Shown here: positions 1 to 10,245 of the stretch, one piece after another
Layout of the letters: the number at the start of each line of letters is the position of its first letter
Numbering within the stretch: the stretch's first letter is position 1
From: Hybos culiciformis
Taxonomy: Eukaryota; Arthropoda; Insecta; Diptera; Hybotidae
NCBI GenBank assembly: GCA_964007475.1
Contig: CAXFZM010000257.1
Location: 1 to 64,000 of the forward strand
Direction of reading: 5' to 3'
Length of the DNA stretch: 64,000 nucleotides
Program-made: the position numbers and the translations under genes
Notes under the pieces: model-generated
Told to the model about the DNA's origin: nothing
The model's database searches: none
What the model saw: only the letters and a program-made list of their open reading frames with translations

Positions 1-590
1 TAAAAAAAAAAATTATAAAAAAACATAAAAAGATAAATATCTTAAAATATAACAAATAAAGAATATCTAATTATGTTAAATCATTAGGTGCGATACGCAA
101 TAGGCTAGTCATATCACTAAAAAAAAATAATAACGAAAATGTCTAACAGTGAAATTGTTAATAATCAACCATCAACATTATCACCAACATCATTATTTTC
201 TTACACCTTATACCTTATCTGCACTTGGACCTTAAAACTGACCTTTGAGCGGAACTGACCTGTAAACTGACCTCTGAATAGGCCTTTCTCATACCAAAAA
301 AAAAAGCAAAAAAAATAACTAACCTTTGCGTAAAAGGCCAGTTTGCAGACAAAAAAAGTTAGTTTTCAGACAAAAAAGGTCAGTTTGCAGACATTATAGT
401 TGCCAACTTTTCTGCTTTTTCCTGCCTTTTTCTATTTTCAAAAGGTTGGAAATACTAATTTAAAATTAAACAAGATAAAAACCAGTTTGTTTACACTTCG
501 TTTTTTTTTACTGTAAAAAAATACAAGTGTGTACGGGTTTCGTTAAGGTGACCTTAGGAACTAACCTATGCAGACACGTGCAGATACGGT
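1..590. other. AT-rich non-coding stretch with short repeated words
   Basis: No credible gene is visible. Between about 215 and 400 the words AACTGACCT and CAGTTTGCAGAC recur several times in slightly different spacing, interleaved with poly-A runs. This looks like a decayed short-period repeat rather than a regulatory block. No tRNA, snRNA or transposon terminus was recognised. Confidence 0.4.
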
Positions 591-599
591 ATTAGATAC

Positions 600-2350
600 T
601 AAATTAAATAAAATTATGAAGAAATTCGATTAGTGAATGAACAATTAAACTTAAAACATGTCAAATCATCACGTTGTTCTTCAACGAACTTTCAAAATTC
701 TAAACATGACTCATCAGTCAATTATGAATCGGGAAATTATTCTCAAAGCAATATTTCTTTCAATAGAACTTCTTCGTTAAGCTCATCAGAAGATGAATTT
801 GATCAGAATATTTTATTAAAGAATAAATTACATATTTTATTAAAGAATAAATTACATTAGAATTACATTTACATTATATTAAAATTAGACTGTGAATGAT
901 TGGATGAAAATTTGTAATCTTGAACCACATAATGTGGCGATCAAAGAGAAATTTCAAATATTTCAGTAAAATATCACATAAATCAAGAGACGGATCCCTG
1001 AATACAAAAAAATATTAATAAAGAGTTAATATTTGAAAACCGTGAATAAAAAAATTATTATCTCAGGATAATGATAATTTAATTCAATGACTTAAAATGC
1101 TCAACAGAATAAAAAGATATTAAAATTAAAATATTGGAACAAAATTTTGCATTATTATACCAAAATCTTAGATAAATTAAAAAAATTCATCATTAGATAA
1201 AAAATTCTTGAAGAGAAATTAAATTTGAAAGAGATGGATTTCTCGCCAAAAATTACAGAAGCGAAAGTAAATTCTTCTGATGATATTTTGGAAACAAGTA
1301 AATTATTTCCTAAGAATTGTAAATGTAATATTTTAAAAACTCAGCTTAGTAAAAGAAATTTAAATAATTTGGCGTTGCAACAATAACAAGATAATCTCAA
1401 TAAATAAATTCTAAATTTAAAATACAATTTAAACTATTGTGATGGTTTAAAGTCAAAAATTACATGTTCGTGAAAATGAGTTGAGTCGAATTAGAATGGA
1501 ATTATTTGAAAAAATTTAGAAATGAAGAAATAATTGAACTTCAGAAATACGCCGAAATAATTAAAACCACTAATGATCATTAGCAGAAACAGAGAAAATT
1601 CTATAACAATTCGAGAAAATTATTCAAATTCAAAAAAAAAAAATAATAATAATAATTGAAATAAAAACTTTGCAAAAACAAAAAAATTAAATAGTTTAAA
1701 AAATTAATAGAAAAAACACTAACCAGCAGATAGCTTGTGATAAAAATGAAAAATTTAAAATTGTAATCAATTTTCTTCAAAATCAAATTAGTGAAAAATC
1801 TCTAATCATCATTCCATGAATTACAAAATAAACTAGAAAAATGATAAATTCGATAATCTTCTTACAAAATTCAATTCCCAAAGAAATTTCCAAAAACAAT
1901 ATGAATATACGTCTGCAGAGGTCGTACATTTAAAATTATACAGAAAATATTCCAGTAGGTAGTAATACTGATTCTTCAACAAAATTATTAAAATCTCTAG
2001 AAACAAGCATTCAGTTTAGATTCGTATTCTTCTGCTAAATAAAATTCAAATTGTTCAGGAATGCTGGCTTCATATCCATCAACAGAGGAATATAATAAAT
2101 ATCATTCATATAATGGTAATAAGGACCGAACGCCGACAGACATAAAATATTTTCAAAAAAATACTAACTAATCAAAATACTAATCAGAATACTAAACAAA
2201 ATACTAACTCTTCTTATGCAACTGACGCCGTTGGCAGCAGAAGCAACTTTGAAACTAAATATAGAACATCAAATAAAACTAATAGGTACTGTCAATTCAT
2301 GGCCACAAACATCACAGTAACAAAACAGCGAGTATATACAACATATTTTC
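600..2350 (+). pseudogene. Decayed Ser/Asn/Lys-rich reading frame, unidentified
   Basis: I do not recognise this gene. The longest open piece (633-860, 75 codons) is rich in Ser and Asn and contains an acidic patch with SSLSSSEDEFDQN. Its end repeats the peptide ILLKNKLH because the 24-base stretch at about 809-832 is nearly duplicated at 833-856. Downstream to about 2350 there are many short open pieces in all three frames with Lys/Glu/Asn/Leu-rich, coiled-coil-like composition, broken by stops and apparent indels. From about 2160 a threonine/asparagine-rich stretch follows. This could be the remnant of a coiled-coil or gag-like protein, or simply AT-rich sequence that happens to be open. 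Confidence 0.25.
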
Positions 2351-2695
2351 CAAGTAGATCTAGTTTTATTAAAACTGAACAACTAAAATTCTTCATTTGA
2401 AAAAAAAAATATATATGCAACATCTGGCTAAATATTTTAAGTAATCATTTTTATCAAAATATCTTCTAATTATTTCAAGTTCAACTTTCTAAATTAGAAA
2501 GATATATTTTCATGTACAAATTCTTTGTACACTAGTTTTAGGTAATCATGTTTATTACATATTAAATTAATGTATAAAAGAAGAAGATGATTAGTTAATA
2601 AATTAGTCTTTACTTGAGATTCAAATAAAAATCATAATAAAATCTAAAACCAAAAATTAATAAATTATATAATTCGTATGAAGTAACGTATGAAA

Positions 2696-2950
2696 ATTTT
2701 GGGGGCTTTCCCGCAAAAACCGTCTCGGATTTAACATATTAGGGACCGCCTCTATTACCTACCCGAAAATAGGGCAAATCGGGCACAAAAAAAAATTTTC
2801 CATACAAAAATGTATGAAAAATTTTGGGGCCTTATCTCCGAAACGGGGCCTTTGTCCCAAGAACTGATTTCAGTTTTGGGAGTTTGGGCACCGCCTCTAC
2901 TCCCCCTCTTTAAGTTTCAGCCAATTCTGAGTGGTTCAAGAAAACTGTAG
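2696..2950 (+). repeat. Dispersed repeat, copy 1
   Basis: This segment, with words such as GGGCACCGCCTCTAC, AAGTTTCAGC and CCGCCTCTATTACCTACCC, recurs at 44915-45175. The second half is in the same orientation there, and the first half (the CCTACCCGAAAATAGGGCAAATCGGGC part) appears inverted. No coding potential is seen. The inverted internal order at the second locus suggests a fold-back or palindromic family rather than a segmental duplication. Confidence 0.6.
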
Positions 2951-2979
2951 TTTAGCCAAATATTTAAAAACTTTTAAAA

Positions 2980-3150
2980 ACGACATAAACTCAATTGACT
3001 TTATGTCTTCTTCTAAAATGTGACATAAAATCAAGATCTAAAGTGACATAAAGTCAATTGACCTTATGTCACATTTTAGAAAGATATAAAATCTATGTCA
3101 TTTTGAAAGTGACTTAAAGTCAATTGACCTTATGCCACTTGACTTTAAGG
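2980..3150. repeat. Palindromic short repeats around TGACATAAAGTCAATTGAC
   Basis: The word GACATAAAGTCAATTGACCTTATGTC and variants occur three times (about 2983, 3040 and 3109), partly as inverted copies, so the segment can fold into several hairpins centred on CAATTG. It is GC-poor and non-coding. It may be a degenerate fold-back element, and no target duplication was found. Confidence 0.5.
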
Positions 3151-3688
3151 CACCCCCTTTAGGATATGGCACAGATTTGAAACTAAAATTGTGGAATATT
3201 AAAAAATATATTTATGTGCATAGGTATAAAAAATATTTCACCTAGAAATGAAGGAATTAGAAAAGAAAATTTATTTTAATTTAATTTATTTTAAAAATAA
3301 AAAATTAAAAACTCACCTTCAATATTATTTATTATCAGCACTGTTAATTATTATTTTTTTATTTAATTATACTTTAAATTAATTAAATTTAAATTTTTAT
3401 TTAAATTACCGAAATATAATTTAAATAACAAATACACCACAATATGACGAATAAAAAAATGCAACTGATGGAAAAGGCAATGAGAAAACCAACACAATTA
3501 CAAAACAGTGTTCAGAACAAAAATAAATGTTCCGTTATTTATATTAACATACGAACGAGTGTTATACTTTTCTCACAAACTTGAATTAGTTTCCGTGTAA
3601 TTTTTTTTATATATTGGACAAAATAAATTTTATTTTTATAATTACAGTCAACAAAAAGTAAAAAATATGCCCGGCAAGGCATACATAA

Positions 3689-3973
3689 TCTATATGTATA
3701 AAATCTCGTGTTTTTCTCATGGTTTTTGTGTTAGTCCTCAAACTCCTCCGAAACGGCTGGACCGATTTTTATAAAATTTTGTGTGTGTATTCCGTAGGTG
3801 TGAGAATATGTTGTAAACTGTTTTTTATACACCTAAAACCAGGGGCGAAGGCAGACGAGTGGCAGACGGGTGGGGGGGGACGAGAGAGGCAGACAGGAGG
3901 GGCAGACGAGAGAGGCAAACAGGAGTGTCAGATGGGAGGGGCAGACAGGAGGGGTAGCGGAGCGGTCAGCTAG
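3689..3973 (+). mobile_element. Short non-autonomous Helitron
   Basis: It starts with TCTATATGTATAAAA after a host A at 3688 and ends with GGTCAGCTAG before a host T at 3974. That is the TC...CTRR structure and A/T insertion site expected for Helitrons, and there is no target-site duplication. The 5' part carries CCGAAACGGCTGGACCGAT, a sequence I associate with insect Helitron families. The 3' half is a purine-rich string of GGCAGACGGG/GAGGGGCAGAC repeats. At 285 bp it has no room for Rep/helicase. A second copy of the 3' half lies at 18770-18938. The open frame across it is not a gene. Confidence 0.65.
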
Positions 3974-3992
3974 TAAAACATAATATATATTT

Positions 3993-4274
3993 GGCGCCGT
4001 CCGCGATTTAATTTTTTGAAAAAAGTTTTTTGTCCGCTATTAAATTTTTATTTTTTTCATTTTGCAAAATGTCTTTTGTCCGTGAATAATTTTTTATTTT
4101 TTTAGCGGACAAATGTCTTTTTGCAAAATGTCATTTGTCCGCGATAAAATTTTGATTTTTTAGCGGACAAATATCATTTGGCAAATTGTCATTTGTGCAA
4201 GATAAAAAACAATCGCGAACAAAAATCATTTTGAATCGCGGGTAAAAGTCATTCGCGGACAAATGTCCAACCCT
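3993..4274. repeat. Fold-back repeat family, copy 1 (GGCGCC...CCAACCC)
   Basis: It begins GGCGCCGTCCGCG and ends GGACAAATGTCCAACCC, the same termini as the better preserved copy at 19487-20247. Inside are repeated ATGTCATTTGTCCGC / GCGGACAAATGTC words in both orientations around TTTTGCAAAA. No clean target duplication is visible. It lies 19 bp after the Helitron end at 3973. The same Helitron-to-fold-back junction recurs at 18938-18955, so the two must have been copied together at least once. Confidence 0.6.
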
Positions 4275-4868
4275 CATATGCCCCCTTGCTAATCATAATT
4301 GCAAAAAAAAAAAAATCAATTTAATATGCAAAACAATAATTTAATAAACTATAAGAGGGTCTCTTAAAATTTTTGCCGACAAAAATGCACATGCTAGAAA
4401 AATAAAATACTCGTGTATGCGTAAGTAAAAATATTTTTTGCCTTTGTTTTGTATTTTACCACACATCCTAAAAATTAAATTAATAAAACAATGTATGTTT
4501 GTATAAACTTTGTATTATTTATTATTTTTATTTTATTTATTATTATTACATTTATTTCATTCTTCATATTTAGTTTTTACATTATATTTACAATAATTAA
4601 TAAATTTTCTAGTAATGATATATATATATCGTCTACCAGGAGTGAACTATGATCTACTAACCAACCAAAATTCATAAAAACAAAAAATAAAAAATAAAAG
4701 TTAAAATAAGAAATGAAAAGCAATATTACTCTTTAAACACAAAAAAAAAAGTACAAATAATATCAAAGTGTTAAAAAAAAAAAATAGATTACTCATTTAT
4801 AAGAATTAGGAAAGAGAAAAAAAAAAAAAAAGAAAAAAAGAAACGAAGCCTCCAGATTACCTCATGTT
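4275..4868. other. AT-rich, probable LINE 3' untranslated region
   Basis: No gene is seen. It lies immediately downstream (on the minus strand) of the LINE ORF2 stop, so part of it is probably LINE 3' UTR. A (TA)n run at about 4618-4630 next to GTCTACCAGGAGTGAACT could be the LINE 3' terminus, but no target duplication could be paired with the 5' side. Confidence 0.35.
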
Positions 4869-6571
4869 TTAGAAATTAAAATTCTCAACTAGCACCCTTC
4901 TATAATTCCACGCATCAATGACAAACCTGCTCAACGCTTGAAAATCTGTTCCGTTTAATAGACCTATCACCTCTAGTTCTGTTAAAGTGGCTTTGCCCAA
5001 ACTCAATAGTCGCCAGGACCTCAGTACAGGGCAGACACCAATAAAATCAACGATTGTTTCGCTTTCCATCAAATTACACAGCGCACAGAGTCTTTGTCTA
5101 TCCACCCTCTCCCCACTTGCATTTAAACCAAGGAGCCCTGCTTTAGCTTTAAAAATCCAACTTTTAAATCTTGACTGAATATTCTGTTCGAAATACCTTC
5201 TACCTTCCACGTAATCAAGCATATGGTAAATGCCATTGAATGATATTTCCGAAGCTTTTTCAAGATCAAGATGTCTTCCCATCTGTACTACTTCACTTAG
5301 TACGTTTTTGAATAAATCTTTGCATTCCTGCATTCCCCCTTGACCTTGACTTAGTACAATTCTCCCGTCCCCTACCACCAAATTTATGTTTTGAAACCAT
5401 CCAACATTTTTTTCTATACATAATTCCGCAATCTTTTTTGGCAGTCGATGGTCATTATACTTATACAGAATTTTAAACATATAATCAAGATGAATTTTGA
5501 TGGTGTATGAAAACATAGTATCTATACCGGATTCCAATCTTAAAATGTAGCTAAGCGTAATGTTGGGTAAAAACAGTAACCGTTTCAAAAAATATCATTG
5601 AAATTTTTCCAATATTTCGTTCCTTTCTCCACCCCATACCTGAGCGGCATTGCATGCACTAGTTCTTGCCACCGCATTAAAGAGCTCTATTTTGTTTTTA
5701 AAAGAAACTTCCGGTTTGGTAATAAACCTATTGCATGTTAAGTTAATAGCACTTTTGCTGTTTCTAACTCTCTCCGTTAGTCCGGCATTTATACTTAATG
5801 ATGGCGAGATAAGCATACCCAAATATTTATAGGTCTTGACAATCTCCAAAGGTTCCCCCCTGTATGTCCATTTTTCGGCTTTTGATCGCCTTCCTTTTCC
5901 CATCACCATAATTTTAGACTTATCCAAGTTAATTTTTAGCCCCCATGTAGAACAATATTCCTCAAATTTATCTATCATACCTTGTAACCCTAATATAGAA
6001 TCAGACAACAAAACAATATCATCTGCATACGCTAAAAGCCTAATAATTAGATCTTCATATTCAAAACCCCCTCCTACAGCCTCAAATATATCCCACATGA
6101 AAAGCGAAAACAATAGCGGGCTTAGAATACAACCCTGTTTAACCCCACTTGTTGTAAAAACCTTTGAGATAAACTTTTTCCGTCCCACACTGCAGTTTTA
6201 GTACCACAGTACATTTTCTCAATAAGTTTTACTACTTTAGCCGACACACCAATTTGCCTTAATTTATATAAAAGCGCTTGACGGTTGACAGCGTCAAATG
6301 CCGCTGAAAAGTCTACAAAAAACAAATATATTTTTTTTGCTCCATCCGCCCATTTCAATTTGATTATATTGGTTAGACTAAAAATGTTATCAAACGTTGA
6401 ATAGCCTTTCCGAAAGCCAGCTTGAAATTCGCCCAAAATTTTTCTCTCACGTTCCCATTTAACCATCCTCTGGTATATTAACCCAGAAAGCAGCTTCGCA
6501 ATACTGTTTGAGAAGGAAATTCCTCTATAGTTAGCAGGATCATTTTTATCTCCCTTTTTATAGATAGGAAA
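4869..6571 (-). pseudogene. LINE ORF2, reverse transcriptase half (downstream of the Polinton)
   Basis: This is the C-terminal part of a non-LTR retrotransposon polyprotein, which would copy element RNA at a nicked chromosomal target. Reading leftwards from the Polinton border it carries RT motifs: ANYRGIS, FVDFSAAFDAVNR (motif A), GVKQGCILSPLLFSLFM (motif B) and LAYADDIVLLSDS (catalytic YADD). A thumb and a C-terminal cysteine cluster CALCNLMESETIVDFIGVC follow, where the usual His of a CCHC-like motif is replaced by Asp. Breaks are a frameshift near 6188 (in a GGAAAAAG run) and an in-frame TGA at 5589-5591. The frame is the continuation of the endonuclease half at 15884-17490. It ends at TAA near 4869. 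The LINE clade (Jockey, I, CR1, R1) is not resolved. Confidence 0.8.
6566..6571. repeat. Polinton target-site duplication, left copy AGGAAA
   Basis: AGGAAA here matches AGGAAA at 15884-15889 exactly. Six base pairs is the duplication length characteristic of Polinton/Maverick integration. On the minus strand the hexamer is TTTCCT within the LINE ORF2. Removing the element plus one copy leaves the LINE reading frame in register. Confidence 0.9.
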
Positions 6572-7210
6572 AGTAGATAGTTTAGGAGAGTTCTGGATAA
6601 ATATGCGGAGCCATTTATGCGGAGCCGTGCGGAGCCGTATATTATATGAGAGTTCTGGATAAATTTATGCGGAGCCGCGTATTATATGAGAGTTCTGGAT
6701 AAAATTAAGCGGAGCCGCGTATTATATGAGAGTTCTGGATAAATTTAAGCGGAGCCGCGTATTATATGAGAGTTCTGGATAAATTTATGCGGAGCCGCGT
6801 ATTATATGAGAGTTTTAGATAAATTTAAGCGGAGCCGTATATTATATGAGAGTTTTAGATAAATTTAAGCGGAGCCGTATATTATATGAGAGTTCTGGAT
6901 AAATTTATGCGGAGCCGCGTATTATATGAGAGTTCTAGATAAATTTATGCGGAGCCGCGTATTATATGATAGTGTATTATTTTATTTAAGTGGAGCCGTG
7001 TATATAAAGTTCTAAATAAAGTGGAGCCGCGTAAAATAGTAAAGTTCTAAGTAAAATATTTTAAGTGGAGCCATATTTAATATGTATATGTACATAATTA
7101 TGTATTTTCAAATAATTGTGAAATTATAATTGAGGTGAAAAAATGCTGATAAATGTAATTTGATATTCAAATTGATTTTTATATTAAATTATTTATAAAG
7201 GTAATTATTT
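6572..7210 (+). repeat. Polinton terminal inverted repeat, left, with ~40-bp tandem units
   Basis: The outer 25 bp match the right end with one mismatch. From about 6598 to 6990 the TIR is a tandem array of roughly ten imperfect units of about 40 bp, containing GCGGAGCCGCGTATTATATG and AGAGTTCTGGATAAATTTA. Further in, AAGTGGAGCCATATTTAATATG and GAGGTGAAAAAATGCTGATAAATG match the reverse complement of the right arm. Similarity fades near 7210. Repeat-laden TIRs can serve as replication ends or promoters, which is inference. Confidence 0.85.
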
Positions 7211-7591
7211 ATTTTTTAAAAAATTTAAAATCGATTTCTATTAAAAAATCTAAATTCGAAAAATGCTGAGTATAATATATTTTCCGCACCTGAAAATTGT
7301 AATTTGAGATTCGACCGGATATATGCACCTGGTGATTGTAATTTGAGATTCAATTGATTTTATTAAATTAATAAAAATTATTTTTTCAAAAACATGTTCT
7401 AACTTGATTTCGATTTGGTTTTAGATTTTGATAATTGTAATTTGAGATTCCAATTTTTTATATATCAAAAACCGTGTTAAAAAAAAATTAATTCAATTGT
7501 GTGTGTGTGATAATTTGGGTATAAAAGAATTTAGATTTCAATATTAATTATAATTATAATTTCAACTTTCTTACAAACAATATTATTCAAA

Positions 7592-7964
7592 ATGGTAAGT
7601 CTTTTAAATTTTAAGATACTTATTATTTTAACTAATTTTTTCTTTTTAACAGAGTTTCTTCGAACACATTAAAGCAGTTGCAAGTGGAAAAACATCTTAT
7701 AAAAATATTGATGATTTGATTGTGGATCATCCATACACTGTTAATGATTTCACACATCAAGTGACGAGATATAGTACTCAATTGGTAGCTAACCTCCAAG
7801 ATGGTGAAGCAGGATTTGCAGTATTTTTACCAGAAAGATTGGGGAAATGTGTAACTACCAAGAAACAATTGGAAAAACTCAACAGTGAAAAAGTTAGCCT
7901 AGTTTTCAAAGGTCGAGATAATACTGGAAAAGATATGGCAATTATAGAATTTGTTAATCAATAA
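7592..7964 (+). CDS. Small spliced Polinton protein, 105 aa, function unknown
   Basis: The start is ATG at 7592-7594, directly followed by a GTAAGT donor at 7595. The intron ends TTTTTAACAG at 7652, and exon 2 runs 7653-7964. The ATG joins in frame to AGT TTC TTC, giving MSFFEHIKAVASGKTSYKN followed by the longer open frame, so the first coding exon is only the start codon. The protein is 105 residues, with alternating hydrophobic beta-like segments, VFLPERLGK in the middle and VSLVFKGRDNTGK near the end. Small proteins with a similar pattern occur in Polinton-like elements, and an OB-fold or single-strand DNA-binding role is a guess. Alternatively translation starts at the Met in 7716. It is intact, unlike PolB. 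Confidence 0.6.
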
Positions 7965-8128
7965 TAAATGAATAAAAACTAAATATTATATTAAAATCAT
8001 ATTCTTTTATTTAAACAAAACTTTACAGATTTGATTACATTTAATTTTCTTAATCCTACTCTTTAGACAAAATAATTTTTTAAATAAATTTACAATTTTT
8101 TTACGATTAAATAAATTACAAATATATT
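7965..8128. other. Convergent intergenic gap with polyadenylation signals
   Basis: The gap between the convergent small gene and the protease is AT-rich. AATAAATG and ATTAAATAAATTAC-type words on both strands could serve as poly(A) signals for the two genes. No other feature is seen. Confidence 0.4.
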
Positions 8129-8497
8129 TCAGAGATTTCCCCTTTGACTTATAATATAAAAAATAGAACAATATTGTCCACAAAAGTTTGATGAAAAATT
8201 TTGAAGAGTTTTATTATTGCTTACAAATCTTATACAATTATCTCTCAGTAATTTTAAAAAATATGGATTTGAAGGATACATCCCAAATGAATCAAAATAT
8301 TCCGCTTCATTATTTTTAGAAAAATAAAATGCTACCCAATGTTGGCCTCTTTTGTTAGATGGATCGGTGTTTGCAATTAACATTGCTGGCTTTTTCTTAA
8401 TTTTTTTAGGAAGTTTATCACAAGGAAAAACCCCAATAAAATATTTGTTTGTTGACTTATTACATTTCAACAGCGATGTTAGTTGTGATGAATCCAT
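8129..8497 (-). CDS. Polinton maturation cysteine protease (adenain-like)
   Basis: At 122 aa it is intact and starts MDSSQLTSLL. It carries the order of catalytic motifs of Ulp1/adenovirus-type proteases: His in GQHWVAFYF, an acidic residue in AEYFDSFG, and the nucleophile Cys in NFCGQYCSIFY. In Polintons this enzyme is thought to process capsid proteins during virion maturation. Its start codon follows the TAA of the capsid gene with no spacer and in the same frame (8498-8500 is the stop, 8497 the A of ATG). A shared transcript is therefore likely, and read-through or reinitiation is possible. It is somewhat short against a typical length of about 130-200 aa. Confidence 0.85.
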   Translation of the reverse strand: MDSSQLTSLLKCNKSTNKYFIGVFPCDKLPKKIKKKPAMLIANTDPSNKRGQHWVAFYFSKNNEAEYFDSFGMYPSNPYFLKLLRDNCIRFVSNNKTLQNFSSNFCGQYCSIFYIISQRGNL

Positions 8498-9790
8498 TTA
8501 CATTTGTTGTAAAACGTTTCTGTTTTTATCAATTTGAATGACTGAATCGAATTCGCAATAAACAAGGCAAGTTATAGCTTCTGGCGGTGCCTCACCAAAT
8601 TTTCCTTCAATTCTTATTGTTCCCTGATTGAGTAAATTTCCACAGATTGAATTATAAGAGAGATCTGCTGTCAAATCAAATGCTAATAAAAAGTAGCCTT
8701 TATCAAACAATTCTTTCGTGATTTGATGACCTTTATCGTAATGGTGAATTCCAGTTCCTCTAAATAATGTATTGTATGCTCTAGTGCTGATTATACCCTT
8801 TTCTTTGTTGAAATTAAATTCAATAGGTTGACTAGGTACTTGAATTCCATTTACACATAAATTAAATCTTTGTAAATTAAAATGATGGAAGTTGAATGGA
8901 TTTTTCGTGCGTGACCCGCTATAAGCTTCATTTGATACCATAGCAAACACCAAAATATTTGGAAGCTGTCCTATTACCACATTATCCAATAATAAAGAGT
9001 GATTTCCTGGATACAATGTAAAAGATTTAACTTCGACGCGTTTGTATGGGTAAATAGCATTCTTTGTCTGTAAAATTCTGTGATGGGCTAATAAAACTAT
9101 TGGGTTGATTGTGACGTGATTAATGTACATAGTAGCTTCTGAAATTTTAACAAATGATTCTCCAACTTCATTATCCATGATATACAACGGTAATTTTTCT
9201 AGATGAAGAGCAACTTTGAGATCGACATTATTAAGCAAAAGTTTTGGCTGATTAAACATATCTGAATGAAGTTTCCCTATTAATTCAATACTTTGACTTT
9301 TCTGAAGTAGTAATTTTCGTTTATCCAAACCAGGATTTGCTTTTGCTTCTATAGAGTCCATAGCTCCCGAATCCAAAAACCAGCCAGTTGCCTCTAAATG
9401 CGTAGAAGCAGCATCATTTCCATAATTCAAAAGCTTTTCAATGTATGATCGGTAATGATAATTATTATCTGATTGTGAAATAGGTGTATTATTCAAATAT
9501 ACTATACAGTTGCGAAATAATGAATGCAATAAGTTATTCACTACGCCAACAGAATTATCAGTTAAATCGGCACCCCCTTTCCCTTTAAGTTGTACAATAA
9601 GTCGTAAATAAATTGATGATAAATCTCTATAAGTTTCTCCATTCCCAAGTGATATAAATTCAATAGTGGAGGCATTATCTAATGATGAAATTGGATTGTA
9701 AGCAACTTCTTCAGATCGTAATACATTTGTCTGTATAGGTCTTGATTCGAATAAATCTAAGATGTCAAAAAATCCAATGAAAAAAACTTG
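8498..9790 (-). pseudogene. Polinton major capsid protein (double jelly-roll), N-terminally truncated
   Basis: The frame is open from just after a TAA at 9791-9793 down to the TAA at 8498, about 430 codons. The first stretch contains LDLFESRPIQTNVLR and KGKGGADLT, then NNLLHSLFRNCIVYLNN, followed by the long beta-rich body ending CLVYCEFDSVIQIDKN. This matches the hexon-like capsid protein of Polintons in pattern and length. No ATG is available near the 5' end: the frame runs straight into sequence that belongs to the oppositely oriented integrase gene (from about 9773). The N-terminus has therefore been removed by a deletion. A GTG at 9541 is not a credible eukaryotic start. The stop is immediately followed in frame by the protease ATG. 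Confidence 0.75.
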
Positions 9791-10150
9791 TTAAAAACAG
9801 TTTATAATAGATTGAAAATTTTTAAACCAGGTCGTTTTAAAATTGGAGATAAAGTTAGAATAAGTAAATCAAAAGGAATTTTCAGTAAAGGTTATATTCC
9901 AAATTGGTCAAATGAAATATTTAACATATCAAAAGTAAAAGTTACTAATCCGGTTACTTATGTTTTGAATGATTATCAAAATAAAGAAATATTAGGAAGT
10001 TTCTATGATGAGGAGTTGCAGAAAGTTAAGCATCCAAATATTTATTTAGTGGAAAAAGTTCTTCAAAAGAAGGGAGATATGGTTTTTGTAAAATGGTTAG
10101 GATTTGACAAGTCACATAATTCTTGGATAAATAAAAAAGCTGTAATTTAA
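9773..10150 (+). pseudogene. Polinton integrase, C-terminal fragment with chromodomain
   Basis: The frame is open from within the deletion junction to TAA at 10150. It holds KPGRFKIGDKVRISKSKG, the SH3-like C-terminal DNA-binding region of retroviral-type integrases, followed by a chromodomain-like stretch with YLVEKVLQKKGDMVFVKWLGF and SHNSWINKKAVI. The zinc-binding H2C2 and DDE catalytic domains, which should lie upstream, are absent, because the sequence to the left is capsid gene in the opposite orientation. It cannot be functional. It converges with PolB across a 95-bp AT-rich gap (10151-10245). Confidence 0.8.
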
Positions 10151-10245
10151 ATATATACATTTATTTTATTTTTAATTTTTATTTACATATCTTAAATTAT
10201 TACCTTAATATTATAAATTATAAACTTAAATATTATAAACTTAAA

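Noticed and set aside
1601..1786. Hydrophobic 61-aa minus-strand ORF
   Set aside because: Phe/Leu/Tyr/Asn-rich translation of A/T runs, typical of low-complexity antisense.
2420..2660. Possible LTR with TATA box (GTATAAAAG) and AATAAA
   Set aside because: No TG...CA boundaries, no second copy in the window and no primer-binding site. In AT-rich DNA these words are expected by chance.
3719..3973. 84-codon ORF over the Helitron
   Set aside because: It is produced by the purine-rich Helitron 3' half, with a Gly/Arg/Gln-rich repeated composition and no conservation signal.
9541..9541. GTG as the capsid gene start
   Set aside because: The open frame continues upstream for about 80 codons with capsid-like sequence. 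GTG is not a credible start in an animal genome; the N-terminus is simply deleted.
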